Assembly (NCBI RefSeq): GCF_004661485.1 | Contig: NZ_PQVH01000012.1 | Span: 157,854-221,853, forward strand | Direction of reading: 5' to 3' | DNA from: Methylotenera oryzisoli | GTDB lineage: Bacteria > Pseudomonadota > Gammaproteobacteria > Burkholderiales > Methylophilaceae | Length of the DNA stretch: 64,000 nucleotides | Part shown: in pieces, positions 28,536 through 38,986 of the stretch | How positions within the stretch are numbered: the first letter of the stretch is position 1 | Layout of the letters: every line of letters starts with the position of its first letter | Program-made: the position numbers and the translations under genes | Notes under the pieces: model-generated | The model's database searches: none | Told to the model about the DNA's origin: nothing | What the model saw: only the letters and a program-made list of their open reading frames with translations

Positions 28536-29171
28536 TTAACGAGCGCTAGTCTTCGTTGCGTTATCCAAGGCAATGTTAAGTAATAGTACGTTGACACGCG
28601 GCTCGCCCAATACGCCCCATTGGCGCCCTTCAGTATTGTTATTAATTAAAGCTTGTACAGTTTCTGGACTTAACCCTCTGGCTTTCGCCACTCTATTTAT
28701 CTGATAATAAGCTGCGGCGGGGCTGATGTGCGGATCCAAGCCGCTGGCAGAAGTCGTCACTAAATCAACAGGTATAGGTTGCGAATTGTCTATATCTGCA
28801 TTTTTCAGCGCAGCAACACGACCTTTAACAGCTTCAGCTAATGTAGGATTAAGCGGCCCTAGATTTGAGCCAGTCGAGGCTGCTGCATTATTTGGATAGG
28901 GCGCTGTAGCAGATGGACGGCCCCAAAAGTATTTGGCTTCCGTAAAGTTTTGACCAATTAAAGTAGAGCCAACTAATTTTCCATCTTTCTCTATCAAAGA
29001 TCCACCAGCTTGTTTTGGCATTAGCCATTGCCCAATGCCTGTTGTCACTAGTGGATACACTATTCCGGTAATGATTGTAAGTACAACAAACAACAATGCT
29101 GCAGGCCTAATAGTTTGCTTGATTGACTCTTTGAAACCTATAGCGGCATTATTTTCGATGATTCTATCCAT
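28536..29171 (-). CDS. kdpC: KdpC subunit of the potassium-transporting ATPase
   Basis: 211 aa with a single N-terminal transmembrane helix (about 20-43). The periplasmic part has the family signatures [18 protein letters not shown] and DPHISPAAA, ending [11 protein letters not shown]. It stabilises the KdpFABC complex and raises K+ affinity. It lies 32 bases after kdpB. Confidence 0.97.
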   Translation of the reverse strand: MDRIIENNAAIGFKESIKQTIRPAALLFVVLTIITGIVYPLVTTGIGQWLMPKQAGGSLIEKDGKLVGSTLIGQNFTEAKYFWGRPSATAPYPNNAAASTGSNLGPLNPTLAEAVKGRVAALKNADIDNSQPIPVDLVTTSASGLDPHISPAAAYYQINRVAKARGLSPETVQALINNNTEGRQWGVLGEPRVNVLLLNIALDNATKTSAR

Positions 29172-29203
29172 GATTTTTCCTTTAAAAACTCTGTGATATT
29201 TGC

Positions 29204-31297
29204 TTATGCAAAACCAACTGATGTCAGCGCAACATCAATAATTTTGATACCAATGAAAGGCACAACAAGTCCACCTAAACCATAGATGAGCAAGTTTCTA
29301 CGTAATAATTGCTGTGCGCCTATGGCTTTGTAAGCAACACCTTTTAAGGCCAGTGGGATTAAAACAATAATAATGAGGGCATTAAAAATCACAGCAGAAA
29401 GGATGGCTGAGTTTGGACTGCCCAAATGCATGATATTGAGTGCATTAAGTGCTGGAAATGTACTCGCAAAGGCTGCAGGGATGATGGCGAAATATTTGGC
29501 TACATCGTTAGCGATACTGAATGTTGTAAGCGAACCGCGCGTCATCAGCATTTGTTTGCCAATTTCAACAATTTCGATCAGCTTAGTAGGGTTTGAATCT
29601 AAATCCACCATATTGCCTGCTTCTTTAGCTGCTTGTGTACCCGTATTCATGGCCACGGCAACATCTGCTTGTGCCAATGCTGGGGCGTCATTCGTACCGT
29701 CACCCGTCATCGCGACTAGCTTACCTTCTGCCTGATAATCTCGGATGAGCTTTAGCTTAGCTTCTGGTGTAGCTTCTGCTAAAAAGTCATCCACCCCTGC
29801 TTCAGCAGCAATGGCAGCAGCGGTTAAACGGTTATCGCCCGTAATCATGATGGTTGTAATACCCATACGACGTAATTCAGAAAAACGTTCTTTTATACCA
29901 CCTTTCACAATGTCTTTAAGTTCGACGACACCTAATACTACTTTGCCATCTGCAACCACTAACGGCGTGCTACCACGACGCGCTACATCATCTACTTTTT
30001 GATTAATATCCGCGGTGAATACGCCACCCAGATTTTCCACATGCTGTTTGATAGCACTTGCAGCTCCTTTGAGAATTTCACGTTGACGATCACCATCTTT
30101 CAAATGAACCCCGCTCATCCTAGTTTGTGCTGTAAACGGTATGAATGTAGCGCCAAGTGTGGCAATTTCGCGTTCACGAATATTAAAGCGGTTTTTTGCT
30201 AATACTACGACACTGCGTCCTTCTGGTGTTTCATCGTTTAATGAAGCCAATTGCGCTGCATCGGCTAACGCATGTTCAGTAACACCATTAGCCGGTATAA
30301 ATGTTGAAGCTTGGCGGTTACCCAATGTAATCGTACCTGTTTTATCCAACAACAATACGTTTACATCGCCAGCTGCTTCGACTGCGCGACCTGAAGTTGC
30401 AATGACATTAGCTTGCATCATGCGACTCATGCCCGCCACACCAATGGCTGAAAGTAAACCCGCAATGGTGGTTGGAATTAAACAGACTAATAGGGAGATA
30501 AGTACTGTGACGCTAGGGGGTGAACCAGCACCAACTGCACTTACACCAAACATTGAGAACGGCAACAAGGTGACCGTGACCAATAGAAATACTATCGTGA
30601 GTGCTACCAAAAGAATCGTTAAGGCAATTTCATTAGGTGTTTTTTGGCGTTTTGCACCTTCTACCATAGCAATCATACGGTCTAGAAATGCTTCACCAGG
30701 ATTAACACTGACACGCATCACTATCCAGTCAGACAGCACCTGCGTACCACCTGTGACCGCACTGAAATCACCACCGGATTCTCGAATCACAGGAGCCGAC
30801 TCACCCGTAATGGCAGCTTCGTTGACTGACGCAATACCATCAACCACTTCACCATCTGCCGGGATCATGTCGCCAGCTTCTACTAATAACAAGTCGCCTC
30901 TACGCAAGCTATTGCTATCAGTAAGCGTGACTGCAGACTCACGTGATTCATTGGCTAGTTTTTTAGCGACCACATTTTTCTTGGCACTGCGTAATGAGGC
31001 AGCCTGCGCTTTACTACGCCCCTCTGCCATCGCTTCAGCAAAGTTCGCAAATAACACAGTGAACCATAACCAAATACTTACTAAAGCAATGAACCCTGAA
31101 GCAGCCTCATCTTTACCAAATAGAGACTTTATCAAGAACATAGTAGTAAGGATGCTGCCCAAGTAAACAACAAACATTACTGGGTTGCGCCACTGTATTT
31201 GTGGGGCTAGTTTTTTGAATGATTCCGCAATGGCCGGTTTGACCAGTTTCGGGTCAAACATTGATTTCATCGCTGAACTTGAGGCTGAACTAGACAT
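29204..31297 (-). CDS. kdpB: KdpB catalytic P-type ATPase subunit
   Basis: 697 aa. Phosphorylated Asp318 in [12 protein letters not shown], the A-domain motif TGES (164-167) carrying the conserved Ser, the hinge [11 protein letters not shown], and the expected helices. It hydrolyses ATP to drive high-affinity K+ uptake through KdpA. It lies 30 bases after kdpA. Confidence 0.98.
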   Translation of the reverse strand: MSSSASSSAMKSMFDPKLVKPAIAESFKKLAPQIQWRNPVMFVVYLGSILTTMFLIKSLFGKDEAASGFIALVSIWLWFTVLFANFAEAMAEGRSKAQAASLRSAKKNVVAKKLANESRESAVTLTDSNSLRRGDLLLVEAGDMIPADGEVVDGIASVNEAAITGESAPVIRESGGDFSAVTGGTQVLSDWIVMRVSVNPGEAFLDRMIAMVEGAKRQKTPNEIALTILLVALTIVFLLVTVTLLPFSMFGVSAVGAGSPPSVTVLISLLVCLIPTTIAGLLSAIGVAGMSRMMQANVIATSGRAVEAAGDVNVLLLDKTGTITLGNRQASTFIPANGVTEHALADAAQLASLNDETPEGRSVVVLAKNRFNIREREIATLGATFIPFTAQTRMSGVHLKDGDRQREILKGAASAIKQHVENLGGVFTADINQKVDDVARRGSTPLVVADGKVVLGVVELKDIVKGGIKERFSELRRMGITTIMITGDNRLTAAAIAAEAGVDDFLAEATPEAKLKLIRDYQAEGKLVAMTGDGTNDAPALAQADVAVAMNTGTQAAKEAGNMVDLDSNPTKLIEIVEIGKQMLMTRGSLTTFSIANDVAKYFAIIPAAFASTFPALNALNIMHLGSPNSAILSAVIFNALIIIVLIPLALKGVAYKAIGAQQLLRRNLLIYGLGGLVVPFIGIKIIDVALTSVGFA

Positions 31298-31327
31298 AGT
31301 GTTTTCCTAAATAATTCTTTAACTTTA

Positions 31328-33115
31328 TTAAACGCCAACCATAAGCAGATGCTCAATGACAGGGCCAAGGGCGAGGGCTGGAATAAAAGTAAGTGCGCCT
31401 ACCAATATCACTGCACCTATCAGCAATGTGACAAATAATGCGCCGTGTGTTGGCATGGTGCCCAAACTCACAGGAATACGTTTTTTAGCTGCCATAGAAC
31501 CTGCAATCGCTAATACCGGCAGAATGATGCCAAAGCGACCAAAGAACATCGCAAAGGCTAATAACGTGTTATAAAAAGGGGTATTGGCAGAAAGCCCTGC
31601 AAACGCACTACCGTTGTTATTGGCTGCTGATGACAAGGCATATAAAATTTCACTAAAGCCATGCGCCCCGGGGTTAGCAACGCCGACAGTACCTGAAGTA
31701 ACGCTGACGGCAATCGCGGTACCAATTAATACCAACAATGGTGTGACTAAAATAATGATGGCAGTCATTTTCATATCGAATATTTCAATTTTTTTGCCTA
31801 AATATTCTGGCGTACGGCCTATCATTAGCCCGGCAATAAATACAGCCAATACTGCATAAATCAACATGGTATAAAGTCCAGAGCCAACACCACCAAAAAT
31901 CACTTCACCAAGCTGTATGAGCCACATTGGTACTAGGCCGCCAATTGGTGTTAATGAATCATGCATGGTATTCACCGCACCGCATGAGGCAGCAGTGGTA
32001 ACGGTAGCAAATAAGGCAGATGAAACAATACCAAACCGGGTTTCCTTACCTTCCATATTGCCGCCTGATTGAAGTGCCATACCAGACTGCGAGACGCTCA
32101 CTGTTTGGTCTGCACCGCTAGCCGTTAATATAGAGTTACCAGCCTGTTCTGCCGAAATTGCGACTGCAGCCATGACTACAAACACTATCGCCATGGCAGA
32201 AAATATCGCCCAACCTTGTCGTCTATCGCCCACCATCATGCCGAATGCAAAACACAATCCTGCCGGTATCAAAAATATCGCCAGCATCTGTAAAAAATTA
32301 GAAAGCGGCGTGGGGTTTTCAAATGGATGCGCAGAATTGGTATTAAAAAAGCCACCACCATTTGTACCAATCATCTTGATAGCCTCTTGTGAAGCTACAG
32401 GCCCCATTGCTAATGTCTGCGTATTGGTAGTTTGATTTATCAGCTGACCAGCTTCATTAGCCGTTGAATAAGTGGTGGGTTGTAAAGTCGAAACTTCTTT
32501 GTAAACATCAAAGTTTTGAATTACCCCTTGTCCCATGAGCGCGATTGCAAATAAAAATGACAACGGCAACAATATATACAAAGTAGAACGCGTCATATCC
32601 ACCCAGAAATTACCGATGGTTTTTGATGTATGTCTTGCAAATCCACGAATTAGAGCAAAAACCACAGCAATGCCTGTAGCAGCTGAGAGGAAGTTTTGTA
32701 CTGTTAGCCCAAGCATCTGCGTCAGATAACTCATCGTTACTTCACCTGAGTAGCCTTGCCAATTCGTATTTGTGACGAAACTAATCGCCGTGTTGAAAGA
32801 TGAATCCACGCTGACTGCGGAGAAATGTTGTGGGTTTAACGGCAACCAGACTTGCCAGCGTTGCAATACGTAGACAAACGCTACACCGACTAAATTAAAA
32901 AGTAATAACGCTATAGCGTATTGCTTCCAACCCATTTCGGTATCTGGATTTGTGCCAAGTGTGCGATAAATAAGACGCTCAAAAGGAGCACCAAGCCTAT
33001 TGATTATTTTACAGTTGCCATTCATTACATTGGCAATCCACAAACCCATAGGCTTAGTAACTAACAATAATACCGTGAGAAATAAACCTACTTGCACTAA
33101 AGTATTTGAGAACAT
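31328..33115 (-). CDS. kdpA: KdpA potassium-binding and translocating subunit
   Basis: 595 aa, about ten membrane helices. Selectivity-filter-like loops are visible ([54 protein letters not shown]), as in the SKT superfamily. Its ATG shares a base with the kdpF stop. Confidence 0.98.
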   Translation of the reverse strand: MFSNTLVQVGLFLTVLLLVTKPMGLWIANVMNGNCKIINRLGAPFERLIYRTLGTNPDTEMGWKQYAIALLLFNLVGVAFVYVLQRWQVWLPLNPQHFSAVSVDSSFNTAISFVTNTNWQGYSGEVTMSYLTQMLGLTVQNFLSAATGIAVVFALIRGFARHTSKTIGNFWVDMTRSTLYILLPLSFLFAIALMGQGVIQNFDVYKEVSTLQPTTYSTANEAGQLINQTTNTQTLAMGPVASQEAIKMIGTNGGGFFNTNSAHPFENPTPLSNFLQMLAIFLIPAGLCFAFGMMVGDRRQGWAIFSAMAIVFVVMAAVAISAEQAGNSILTASGADQTVSVSQSGMALQSGGNMEGKETRFGIVSSALFATVTTAASCGAVNTMHDSLTPIGGLVPMWLIQLGEVIFGGVGSGLYTMLIYAVLAVFIAGLMIGRTPEYLGKKIEIFDMKMTAIIILVTPLLVLIGTAIAVSVTSGTVGVANPGAHGFSEILYALSSAANNNGSAFAGLSANTPFYNTLLAFAMFFGRFGIILPVLAIAGSMAAKKRIPVSLGTMPTHGALFVTLLIGAVILVGALTFIPALALGPVIEHLLMVGV

Positions 33116-33204
33116 TAGAAATTCTCCGGTTTAATTAATACGTAAAATAAATAAGCCAATACCAATAAGGCTATTAGACCACTAATCCAAATCATTGCGT
33201 TCAT
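33115..33204 (-). CDS. kdpF: KdpF small membrane subunit
   Basis: 29 aa ([19 protein letters not shown], then [10 protein letters not shown]), one transmembrane helix; it matches the KdpF lipid-like stabiliser of the complex. Shine-Dalgarno GGAGTGG lies nine bases before the ATG at 33204, while the internal ATG has none. The stop overlaps the kdpA start (TAATG). Confidence 0.93.
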   Translation of the reverse strand: MNAMIWISGLIALLVLAYLFYVLIKPENF

Positions 33205-33372
33205 TTTTTACCACTCCAATTAACAAGGATATAAATCAGGAAATAGCAAATGATTAAATAGACAATAACCAAGCTAATGCCACAGATATCCATACTCGAA
33301 TTCCATACAAACTATGAGTATTGAATGGTAGGCTTCAGCGAATAAAAATGTCGTAACAAGTAAAATGATTAC

Positions 33373-33389
33373 TGTAAAAAAAGTGTAAA
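33373..33389 (-). promoter_or_regulatory. KdpE-type tandem box of the kdp operon
   Basis: On the minus strand TTTACA-CTTTT-TTTACA, two direct 6-mers with a 5-bp spacer. The E. coli kdp site is TTTATA-N5-TTTACA with nearly the same spacer. It lies 169 bases before kdpF. The region 33205-33372 must contain the promoter, but no clear -35/-10 pair was found. Confidence 0.7.
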
Positions 33390-33496
33390 AATTGTCTTTA
33401 CTACTAAAGAGTAAATAATTTTTACGAGGTGGATTCGAATAAGCCAATTTTAATGACTGGTAATCACTTGCTTTGCTAGAAGGTGGAGACTATCTT

Positions 33497-33814
33497 ATGC
33501 CTTGTACAGAGGTCGCGAAGAGTTTGTGCACTTGGATCGAAAGTTTTGAAGACAAGGTAAAAATGTGGACAGATGCACCACGCTTTGACTGGCAACACGT
33601 AGAACATATGTTTGATAATTATGGCTGGCAACATAATTTGGTTAGGAAGCCTATTGCGCTATCTTTTCCAAACTCAATCCAACAAACAAGATTCTTTGCT
33701 AGAGTTGAAGATGCATTTAAGTCGCTCCAACCAGAGTTAAGAAGACATCATGCGCTAGATGAGGCAATTGCTAATAAATATGGTTTTGAACGAGCAACTA
33801 CTAGAAGATATTGA
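33497..33814 (+). CDS. Small hypothetical protein
   Basis: 105 aa from the ATG at 33497 (GGTGGAG eight bases ahead); an in-frame TTG at 33473 is less likely. Soluble, rich in aromatic and charged residues (FDWQHVEHMFDNYGW), no signal peptide, no family recognised. Divergent from kdp and followed by its own terminator, so it is an independent unit. Coding potential rests on the ribosome site, composition and terminator. Confidence 0.6.
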   Translation: MPCTEVAKSLCTWIESFEDKVKMWTDAPRFDWQHVEHMFDNYGWQHNLVRKPIALSFPNSIQQTRFFARVEDAFKSLQPELRRHHALDEAIANKYGFERATTRRY

Positions 33815-33895
33815 TGCATAGGTGATGCGTCAATTATCACTGACGAACGCTATCTTAATTAATTAAAACTCCAGAACTCAGTACGAATTTATATG

Positions 33896-33930
33896 TTGAT
33901 GCAAAATTTCATTATCAGCATCAATTTTTT
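33896..33930 (+). terminator. Intrinsic terminator after the small hypothetical gene
   Basis: TTGATGC / GCATCAA stem, 15-base loop, then six T. Confidence 0.75.
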
Positions 33931-33962
33931 CAGAAGATAGCAATCAAATAAAAGTCATTTTA

Positions 33963-34022
33963 GTTACCAACTTTATACATTCTTAACGGTTACAACCTTT
34001 AATGTAATGGTTACCAACTTTA
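33963..34022 (+). repeat. Three imperfect direct repeats upstream of rpoH
   Basis: GTTACCAACTTTA at 33963, GTTACAACCTTTA at 33989 and GTTACCAACTTTA at 34010 (spacing 26 and 21 bases). Each contains GTT-N2/3-AAC symmetry, so they could be operator sites. A fourth copy, inverted, is at 24658-24675. The surrounding 308 bases (33815-34122) contain no gene. Confidence 0.6.
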
Positions 34023-34066
34023 ATGTCACAAAACAAATATCGATATTGCATTTGAACCTTCTCGCA

Positions 34067-34093
34067 CTAGCACTCTCCAACGTAGAGTGCTAA
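34067..34093 (+). promoter_or_regulatory. CIRCE element (HrcA operator) upstream of rpoH
   Basis: CTAGCACTC, nine bases, GAGTGCTAA: one base from the perfect TTAGCACTC-N9-GAGTGCTAA consensus. It lies 30 bases before the rpoH ATG, close enough to block initiation. hrcA itself is not in the window. Confidence 0.88.
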
Positions 34094-34122
34094 AATGATT
34101 CATCAAGGAGGGGTAAGTACGA

Positions 34123-34980
34123 ATGACTAATGCTTTAACAGTACCTGTATTAACGGCAGCTGATAGTCTAGATCAATATACTAGAGCGATTAAAGCCTAT
34201 CCTATTTTATCGGCTGAGGAAGAGCTTGCGCTCGCGACCAAGTTCAAAAAAGAAAATGATCTTGAAGCAGCTCGCCAGTTGATTGTTTCACATCTACGTT
34301 TGGTAGCGAGTATCGCACGTGGCTACATGGGCTATGGCCTGCCACAAGCCGACCTGATCCAAGAAGGCAATATCGGCCTGATGAAGGCAGTAAAACGCTT
34401 TGACCCTGAGCGCGGAGTGCGCTTGGTTTCATTTGCCATGCATTGGATCAAAGCAGAAATTCACGAATACATTGTACGTAACTGGCGTTTAGTTAAAATC
34501 GCCACGACCAAAGCTCAGCGCAAGTTGTTTTTTAACTTACGCAGCATGAAAACTGGCATTAACACCATGCAGACCAGCGAGATTGACCATATCGCACGCG
34601 AACTGAATGTAAAGCCTGAAGAAGTACTTGAAATGGAATCTCGCCTCAATGGTCACGAGATTTCGCTAGAGAGCAACATTGATGACGATAGCGAAGAGCA
34701 TTACAGCCCAATTGCTTATCTGCAAGACGAGAGCTTGACACCACCTGAGGCACTTGAAGCCAAACAGTTTGAAATGGCTGAAACCACAGGCTTGGCCTCA
34801 GCACTTAACCATCTGGATGAGCGTAGCCGCCGCGTAGTAGAGGCCCGCTGGTTGCAAGAAGATGCCAGCAAAACCCTGCACGAGTTGGCCGATGAGTTTG
34901 GCGTATCTGCCGAGCGCATTCGACAAATTGAGCAAAAAGCGATGCTAAAAATGAAAACGCTTATGTTAGCGAGTCGTTAA
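34123..34980 (+). CDS. rpoH: RNA polymerase heat-shock sigma factor RpoH (sigma-32)
   Basis: 285 aa. Region 2 (LIQEGNIGLMKAVKRFDPERG, split by position about 82-103), the RpoH box KLFFNLRSMK (about 132-141) that sets RpoH apart from other sigma-70 proteins, and region 4 with LHELADEFGVSAERIRQIEQKA. It directs heat-shock transcription. The AAGGAGGGG ribosome site is strong. The upstream CIRCE element suggests HrcA repression. Confidence 0.96.
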   Translation: MTNALTVPVLTAADSLDQYTRAIKAYPILSAEEELALATKFKKENDLEAARQLIVSHLRLVASIARGYMGYGLPQADLIQEGNIGLMKAVKRFDPERGVRLVSFAMHWIKAEIHEYIVRNWRLVKIATTKAQRKLFFNLRSMKTGINTMQTSEIDHIARELNVKPEEVLEMESRLNGHEISLESNIDDDSEEHYSPIAYLQDESLTPPEALEAKQFEMAETTGLASALNHLDERSRRVVEARWLQEDASKTLHELADEFGVSAERIRQIEQKAMLKMKTLMLASR

Positions 34981-35012
34981 ATCGTAATAAAAACACCTCA
35001 GTTTTAGGCAAT

Positions 35013-35040
35013 AAAAAAGGCTGCTCACGCAGCCTTTTTT
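35013..35040. terminator. Bidirectional terminator between rpoH and the dynamin-like gene
   Basis: AAAAAAGGCTGC / GCAGCCTTTTTT with loop TCAC; the A and T runs let it serve both convergent genes. Confidence 0.9.
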
Positions 35041-35054
35041 ATTAAGTAGCGCTG

Positions 35055-37016
35055 TTAAGCAGCTACCGTGGCTAATGGCTCAGCCTCAAATGCAAGCGCA
35101 TTACGCATATGCATACGTAGCACATTAAGATCATCTAGCTGTGCTTGGATGCTACGTTCAATCGCCTCCAACTCAGCAATCCTATCTTCTAAAGTATCTG
35201 TCGCTTTGTAAATACGCTTGATACTTTCTAAGCGTCTGCGCAATTGCAACTGGTGTTCACGCACTTGAGACTCCATAGGCGCAATCACCGCTTTTAACCA
35301 GTTCTCAATATCACGATTAGCGACTTCAAACACATGAATAACTCGGCTTGCCAGCGTTTCAAAGAACTTGCTGGTGAGCGTCATCTTCTCGTGAGCGATC
35401 ATATTAAACGCGGTATTAAATTGCTCTTTATAAGCACGCTCTAATTTAGATAGCTCTTTTTGATAGCGCAAAGTAGTAAATGCGGGCGGTTCAGATTTAC
35501 GTAAACCATGTTCTTTTGAAAACTTCTCATACATCACATCCATCATTTGTTTAATTTCATCAATTTGTACGTCTGATGAAATCAAGCGCGTTTTCAGTTC
35601 ACTAAAGAAGTTATCCATCGCTTGGCGTATAGTTTTGGTAAAGCTAGCATCCACCATGGTTTGGCGCGTGGCATGCACATGCACTTTCAGTGACTCCATC
35701 CCCAATAAGGTAAATAAACGATTGGTATGCTGCGAGAAAATGCTACGCAACGCCTGAAAACGTTGCAGACCCTGCTCAAAGTTTTCTTTATCTACTTTGA
35801 CTTTATTCATCATGTGCTCGACTACGTCTTCGTTCTTACCACGCAATCCACGTAGCTCAAGCAACTGGTCGTTAACGCCAGAGAACCTTGCATCCAGAAT
35901 CACATGCGAGTTAGCAATCAGGTCTTCAATTTCATTTTGCGTGTTATCACGCACAATTTCTTTTTTGGCTGGAATCAGCTCGTTAGACAAAGCTTTTTCC
36001 AGTTCTAAGACACGACTCTTAGCGAGCAACGCCTCATCGCTATTCACCTTAGCAAGTAAGCCTTTTTGGGCAGATACCGGGTAGATATGATTTACATCCA
36101 AACCCAGCAAGTCTGCGCTGGTTTTCACTTGCTTGGCAAGTTCGGTTTGGATTTCTTCCTCGTCTTTTAGCTCATCCCACAAACCGTCAATCTTATTTAA
36201 TACAGCAAGACGCCCTTTCTGCTTCCAGCGTGTGCCACTGATGTATTGTCGCCAGACATCAATCTCAGACTTAGTAACGCCTGTATCTGCCGCCAGTATA
36301 AATAACACCGCGTGTGCATTAGGCAGCATATTGAGGGTAAGCTCAGGCTCGGTACCAATCGCATTCAAGCCAGGGGTATCTAAAATCACCAAACCCTGCT
36401 CTAGCAAGGGATGAGGGAAGTTAATCATGGCATAGCGCCAGCATGGCACATCAATCGTGCCATCTTTGTTGATATTTAGTGCATCGTCAGCACTGTTCGG
36501 GTCATATAAGCCGTATTTTTCCGCCTCTTGCAGAGTAACCGCCTTAGTACTGCTCACCTCTTTAAAAGCATTGACCATGCTTTCATTAGAGTCAACCTCA
36601 AAGGTAACGGTTTTCCATTCATCTGGGTAACGCTTATATTCAGAAGTGGTTGCATCAGAAAGACGCGTTTCAATCGGCAACATCATAATAGATGTTGGTT
36701 TAGATTTATCGTAAAGTAGCTCGGTCGGGCACATGGTGGTGCGGCCGGCACTGGAAGGTAACAGGCGTGTGCCATACCCTGCAAAGAAGATTGCATTAAT
36801 TAGTTCAGATTTACCGCGTGAGAACTCTGCAACAAAGGCAACGTTCAGTTTATCTTCACGCAACCTGTCCAGTAGCTGTTGAATTCGTTGATCGACTTGC
36901 GCATCATTGAGCTCTTGCTCATTTAGCCAGCTGCGGTAATCGCAAATCGTATCAACAAGCGCCTTACGCCACTGGGAATATACTTCGAAATGATGGGCTA
37001 ATTTATTATCTGCCAT
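35055..37016 (-). CDS. Dynamin-like large GTPase
   Basis: 653 aa from the ATG at 37016 (GAGGACC ahead; an upstream in-frame ATG adds ten residues without a ribosome site). GTPase motifs: G1 AEFSRGKS (63-70), G3 DTPG in LVILDTPGLN, G4 NKID in LAVLNKIDG. Long helical stalk-like regions and terminal coiled coils follow. Bacterial dynamin-like proteins remodel membranes or help in envelope stress or phage tolerance; no partner gene is nearby, so the role is open. Confidence 0.85.
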   Translation of the reverse strand: MADNKLAHHFEVYSQWRKALVDTICDYRSWLNEQELNDAQVDQRIQQLLDRLREDKLNVAFVAEFSRGKSELINAIFFAGYGTRLLPSSAGRTTMCPTELLYDKSKPTSIMMLPIETRLSDATTSEYKRYPDEWKTVTFEVDSNESMVNAFKEVSSTKAVTLQEAEKYGLYDPNSADDALNINKDGTIDVPCWRYAMINFPHPLLEQGLVILDTPGLNAIGTEPELTLNMLPNAHAVLFILAADTGVTKSEIDVWRQYISGTRWKQKGRLAVLNKIDGLWDELKDEEEIQTELAKQVKTSADLLGLDVNHIYPVSAQKGLLAKVNSDEALLAKSRVLELEKALSNELIPAKKEIVRDNTQNEIEDLIANSHVILDARFSGVNDQLLELRGLRGKNEDVVEHMMNKVKVDKENFEQGLQRFQALRSIFSQHTNRLFTLLGMESLKVHVHATRQTMVDASFTKTIRQAMDNFFSELKTRLISSDVQIDEIKQMMDVMYEKFSKEHGLRKSEPPAFTTLRYQKELSKLERAYKEQFNTAFNMIAHEKMTLTSKFFETLASRVIHVFEVANRDIENWLKAVIAPMESQVREHQLQLRRRLESIKRIYKATDTLEDRIAELEAIERSIQAQLDDLNVLRMHMRNALAFEAEPLATVAA

Positions 37017-37219
37017 GATGGTCCTCAAACCATTTTTAGGTAGCATTACTTTATCACTGTTAATTCAATCTGCAAATAAATCCGTGCACTATTGTTTGTG
37101 TATCTGAAAATGATTCAGACAAGCGGTTAATTATTTAATATGAACGGTTGCGCAGGAGATTATCAGCAAACTAACTCATTCTGTTATCATCTTATTTTTT
37201 AAAAGTAGTTAAGCAAACC

Positions 37220-37600
37220 ATGAGCGAAAATACACAAAACGCACCTCGCCCAATTGATATTAAACTTCATCAAGCGTCTCGTTTGCTGGAAATAAAATTT
37301 GATAACAATACTGAATGCATGCTGTCTTGTGAGTTTCTGCGTGTTTATTCACCTTCAGCTGAGGTGCGCGGTCACGGCCACGGGCAGGAGGTACTGCAAG
37401 TCGGTAAAGAGGACGTCAATATTTCAGCCATACACCCTGTTGGCAACTATGCCGTCAAACTCGTGTTTACCGATGGCCATGACACCGGTTTGTACTCGTG
37501 GGATTACTTATACGATTTAGCGCGTAACTATGAATCACTCTGGCTAGAGTATCTGGGTAAATTAAGTGCCGCTGGGCATACGCGCAAAAACTTATCTTAA
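37220..37600 (+). CDS. DUF971 family protein (GBBH-like N-terminal domain)
   Basis: 126 aa, a single DUF971 domain: [29 protein letters not shown], and a C-terminal [15 protein letters not shown]. The fold is the zinc-ribbon-like N-terminal domain of gamma-butyrobetaine hydroxylase, here free-standing. It regularly precedes ubiE in proteobacteria and does so here by 13 bases; a role in ubiquinone synthesis or Fe-S metabolism is inferred from that context. Confidence 0.87.
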   Translation: MSENTQNAPRPIDIKLHQASRLLEIKFDNNTECMLSCEFLRVYSPSAEVRGHGHGQEVLQVGKEDVNISAIHPVGNYAVKLVFTDGHDTGLYSWDYLYDLARNYESLWLEYLGKLSAAGHTRKNLS

Positions 37601-37613
37601 AGAAAAGACTGCA

Positions 37614-38354
37614 ATGACATCCGAGCAAAATACACACTTTGGTTTTAAAACTGTTGCTGAAACTGAAAAGGCAAAAAAAGTTGCTGAGGTATTCCACTCA
37701 GTTGCCAACAAATACGATTTAATGAACGATGTAATGTCTGCTGGCTTACACCGCACATGGAAGCGTTTTGCAGTCAGTATCAGCGGTGTAAACCCTGGCG
37801 ACAAAGTGCTCGACATTGCTGGTGGCAGCGGCGACTTATCCAAACTATTTGCAAAAAAAGTAGGTCCAGAGGGGCAAGTCATCCTGACCGATATTAATGC
37901 ATCGATGTTAGGCGTTGGGCGTGACCGCATGCTGGATGCTGGCCTGAACGTACCCGCCATGCAATGTGATGCGGAAAAACTACCGTTCCCTGACCAATAC
38001 TTTGACTGCGTGATTGTGGCCTTTGGCTTGCGCAACATGACACATAAAGATAAAGCACTGGCGGAAATGCAGCGCGTACTTAAAGTGGGTGGTCGCTTAC
38101 TGGTACTTGAGTTCTCAAAAGTGTGGCAGCCGCTGTCTAAAGCTTACGATGTTTATTCATTTAAATTGCTACCATTAATGGGCAAACTACTTGCAAAAGA
38201 TGCCGATAGCTATCAATACCTGGCCGAATCTATCCGCATGCACCCAGATCAGGAAACACTGAAACAAATGATGATTGATGCAGGCTTGAGTAAAGTAGAT
38301 TACTACAACTTAGCGGCTGGTGTAGTGGCCTTACATAAAGGTTATAAAACCTGA
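37614..38354 (+). CDS. ubiE: UbiE, demethylmenaquinone/ubiquinone C-methyltransferase
   Basis: 246 aa from the ATG at 37614; a longer frame from 37566 would overlap the preceding gene. HFGFKTV at the N-terminus, SAM site [12 protein letters not shown] (about 68-79), and the family motifs DRMLDAG and [15 protein letters not shown]. It transfers the C-2 methyl in ubiquinone synthesis. Its stop shares a base with the ubiJ ATG. Confidence 0.96.
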   Translation: MTSEQNTHFGFKTVAETEKAKKVAEVFHSVANKYDLMNDVMSAGLHRTWKRFAVSISGVNPGDKVLDIAGGSGDLSKLFAKKVGPEGQVILTDINASMLGVGRDRMLDAGLNVPAMQCDAEKLPFPDQYFDCVIVAFGLRNMTHKDKALAEMQRVLKVGGRLLVLEFSKVWQPLSKAYDVYSFKLLPLMGKLLAKDADSYQYLAESIRMHPDQETLKQMMIDAGLSKVDYYNLAAGVVALHKGYKT

Positions 38355-38983
38355 TGTTCAAAAGCTTGACTACACACCTACTGCAACATCTGATTGCCCA
38401 AAACACATGGGCGTGTAGCATGCTGCAACCTTTCGCTGGCAAGTCTGTACGCATTACCATTGCACCCGTTCACAGCACACTGGTGATTTTAGAAGATGGC
38501 AGCTTGGCGATGGCTGGCGAGACTAACGTTCCGGATGCAAGCATTCATATTGCGCCTAGCTTACTACCACGACTCATCGCCAAAGATGAAGCGGCTAAAC
38601 TGCAAATTGAAGTGACAGGTGACACTCACTTGGCAACCGCGTTAGCCAAAGTGCTTTCCCATCTGCACTGGGATTACGAAGATGATTTAAGTAAGTTGGT
38701 AGGCGATGTCCCAGCCAATAAAATCGGTTCTTTTGCAAGAAGCTCATTACAAAGCCTTAAAGGTGCAGGCATTAATTTTGCCAGTATGCTCAGTGAGTAC
38801 TGGCAAGAAGAAAAACCAATGCTAGCTAAAAAAAGGCATGTGGATCAATTTAACCATGACGTTGATCACCTACGTTCGGACGTAGAGCGTTTTGAAAAAA
38901 GGCTGCAAAAACTGGCCAAAGCACGTCAGGCTAGTGACTCCGGCGCGCCCCCAAATAATCAAGTTACAGATAGCGTTAAATAA
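38354..38983 (+). CDS. ubiJ: UbiJ, SCP2-domain accessory factor of ubiquinone synthesis
   Basis: 209 aa. An SCP2-like lipid-binding fold (about 1-115) and a C-terminal coiled coil (about 155-195: VDQFNHDVDHLRSDVERFEKRL). The position between ubiE and ubiB is diagnostic. UbiJ binds hydrophobic intermediates and helps to assemble the Ubi complex. Confidence 0.9.
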   Translation: MFKSLTTHLLQHLIAQNTWACSMLQPFAGKSVRITIAPVHSTLVILEDGSLAMAGETNVPDASIHIAPSLLPRLIAKDEAAKLQIEVTGDTHLATALAKVLSHLHWDYEDDLSKLVGDVPANKIGSFARSSLQSLKGAGINFASMLSEYWQEEKPMLAKKRHVDQFNHDVDHLRSDVERFEKRLQKLAKARQASDSGAPPNNQVTDSVK

Positions 38984-38986
38984 TTT

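Noticed and set aside
30141..31166. 341-codon frame antisense to kdpB
   Set aside because: Mirror of a strongly coding gene; no ribosome site and no recognised domain.
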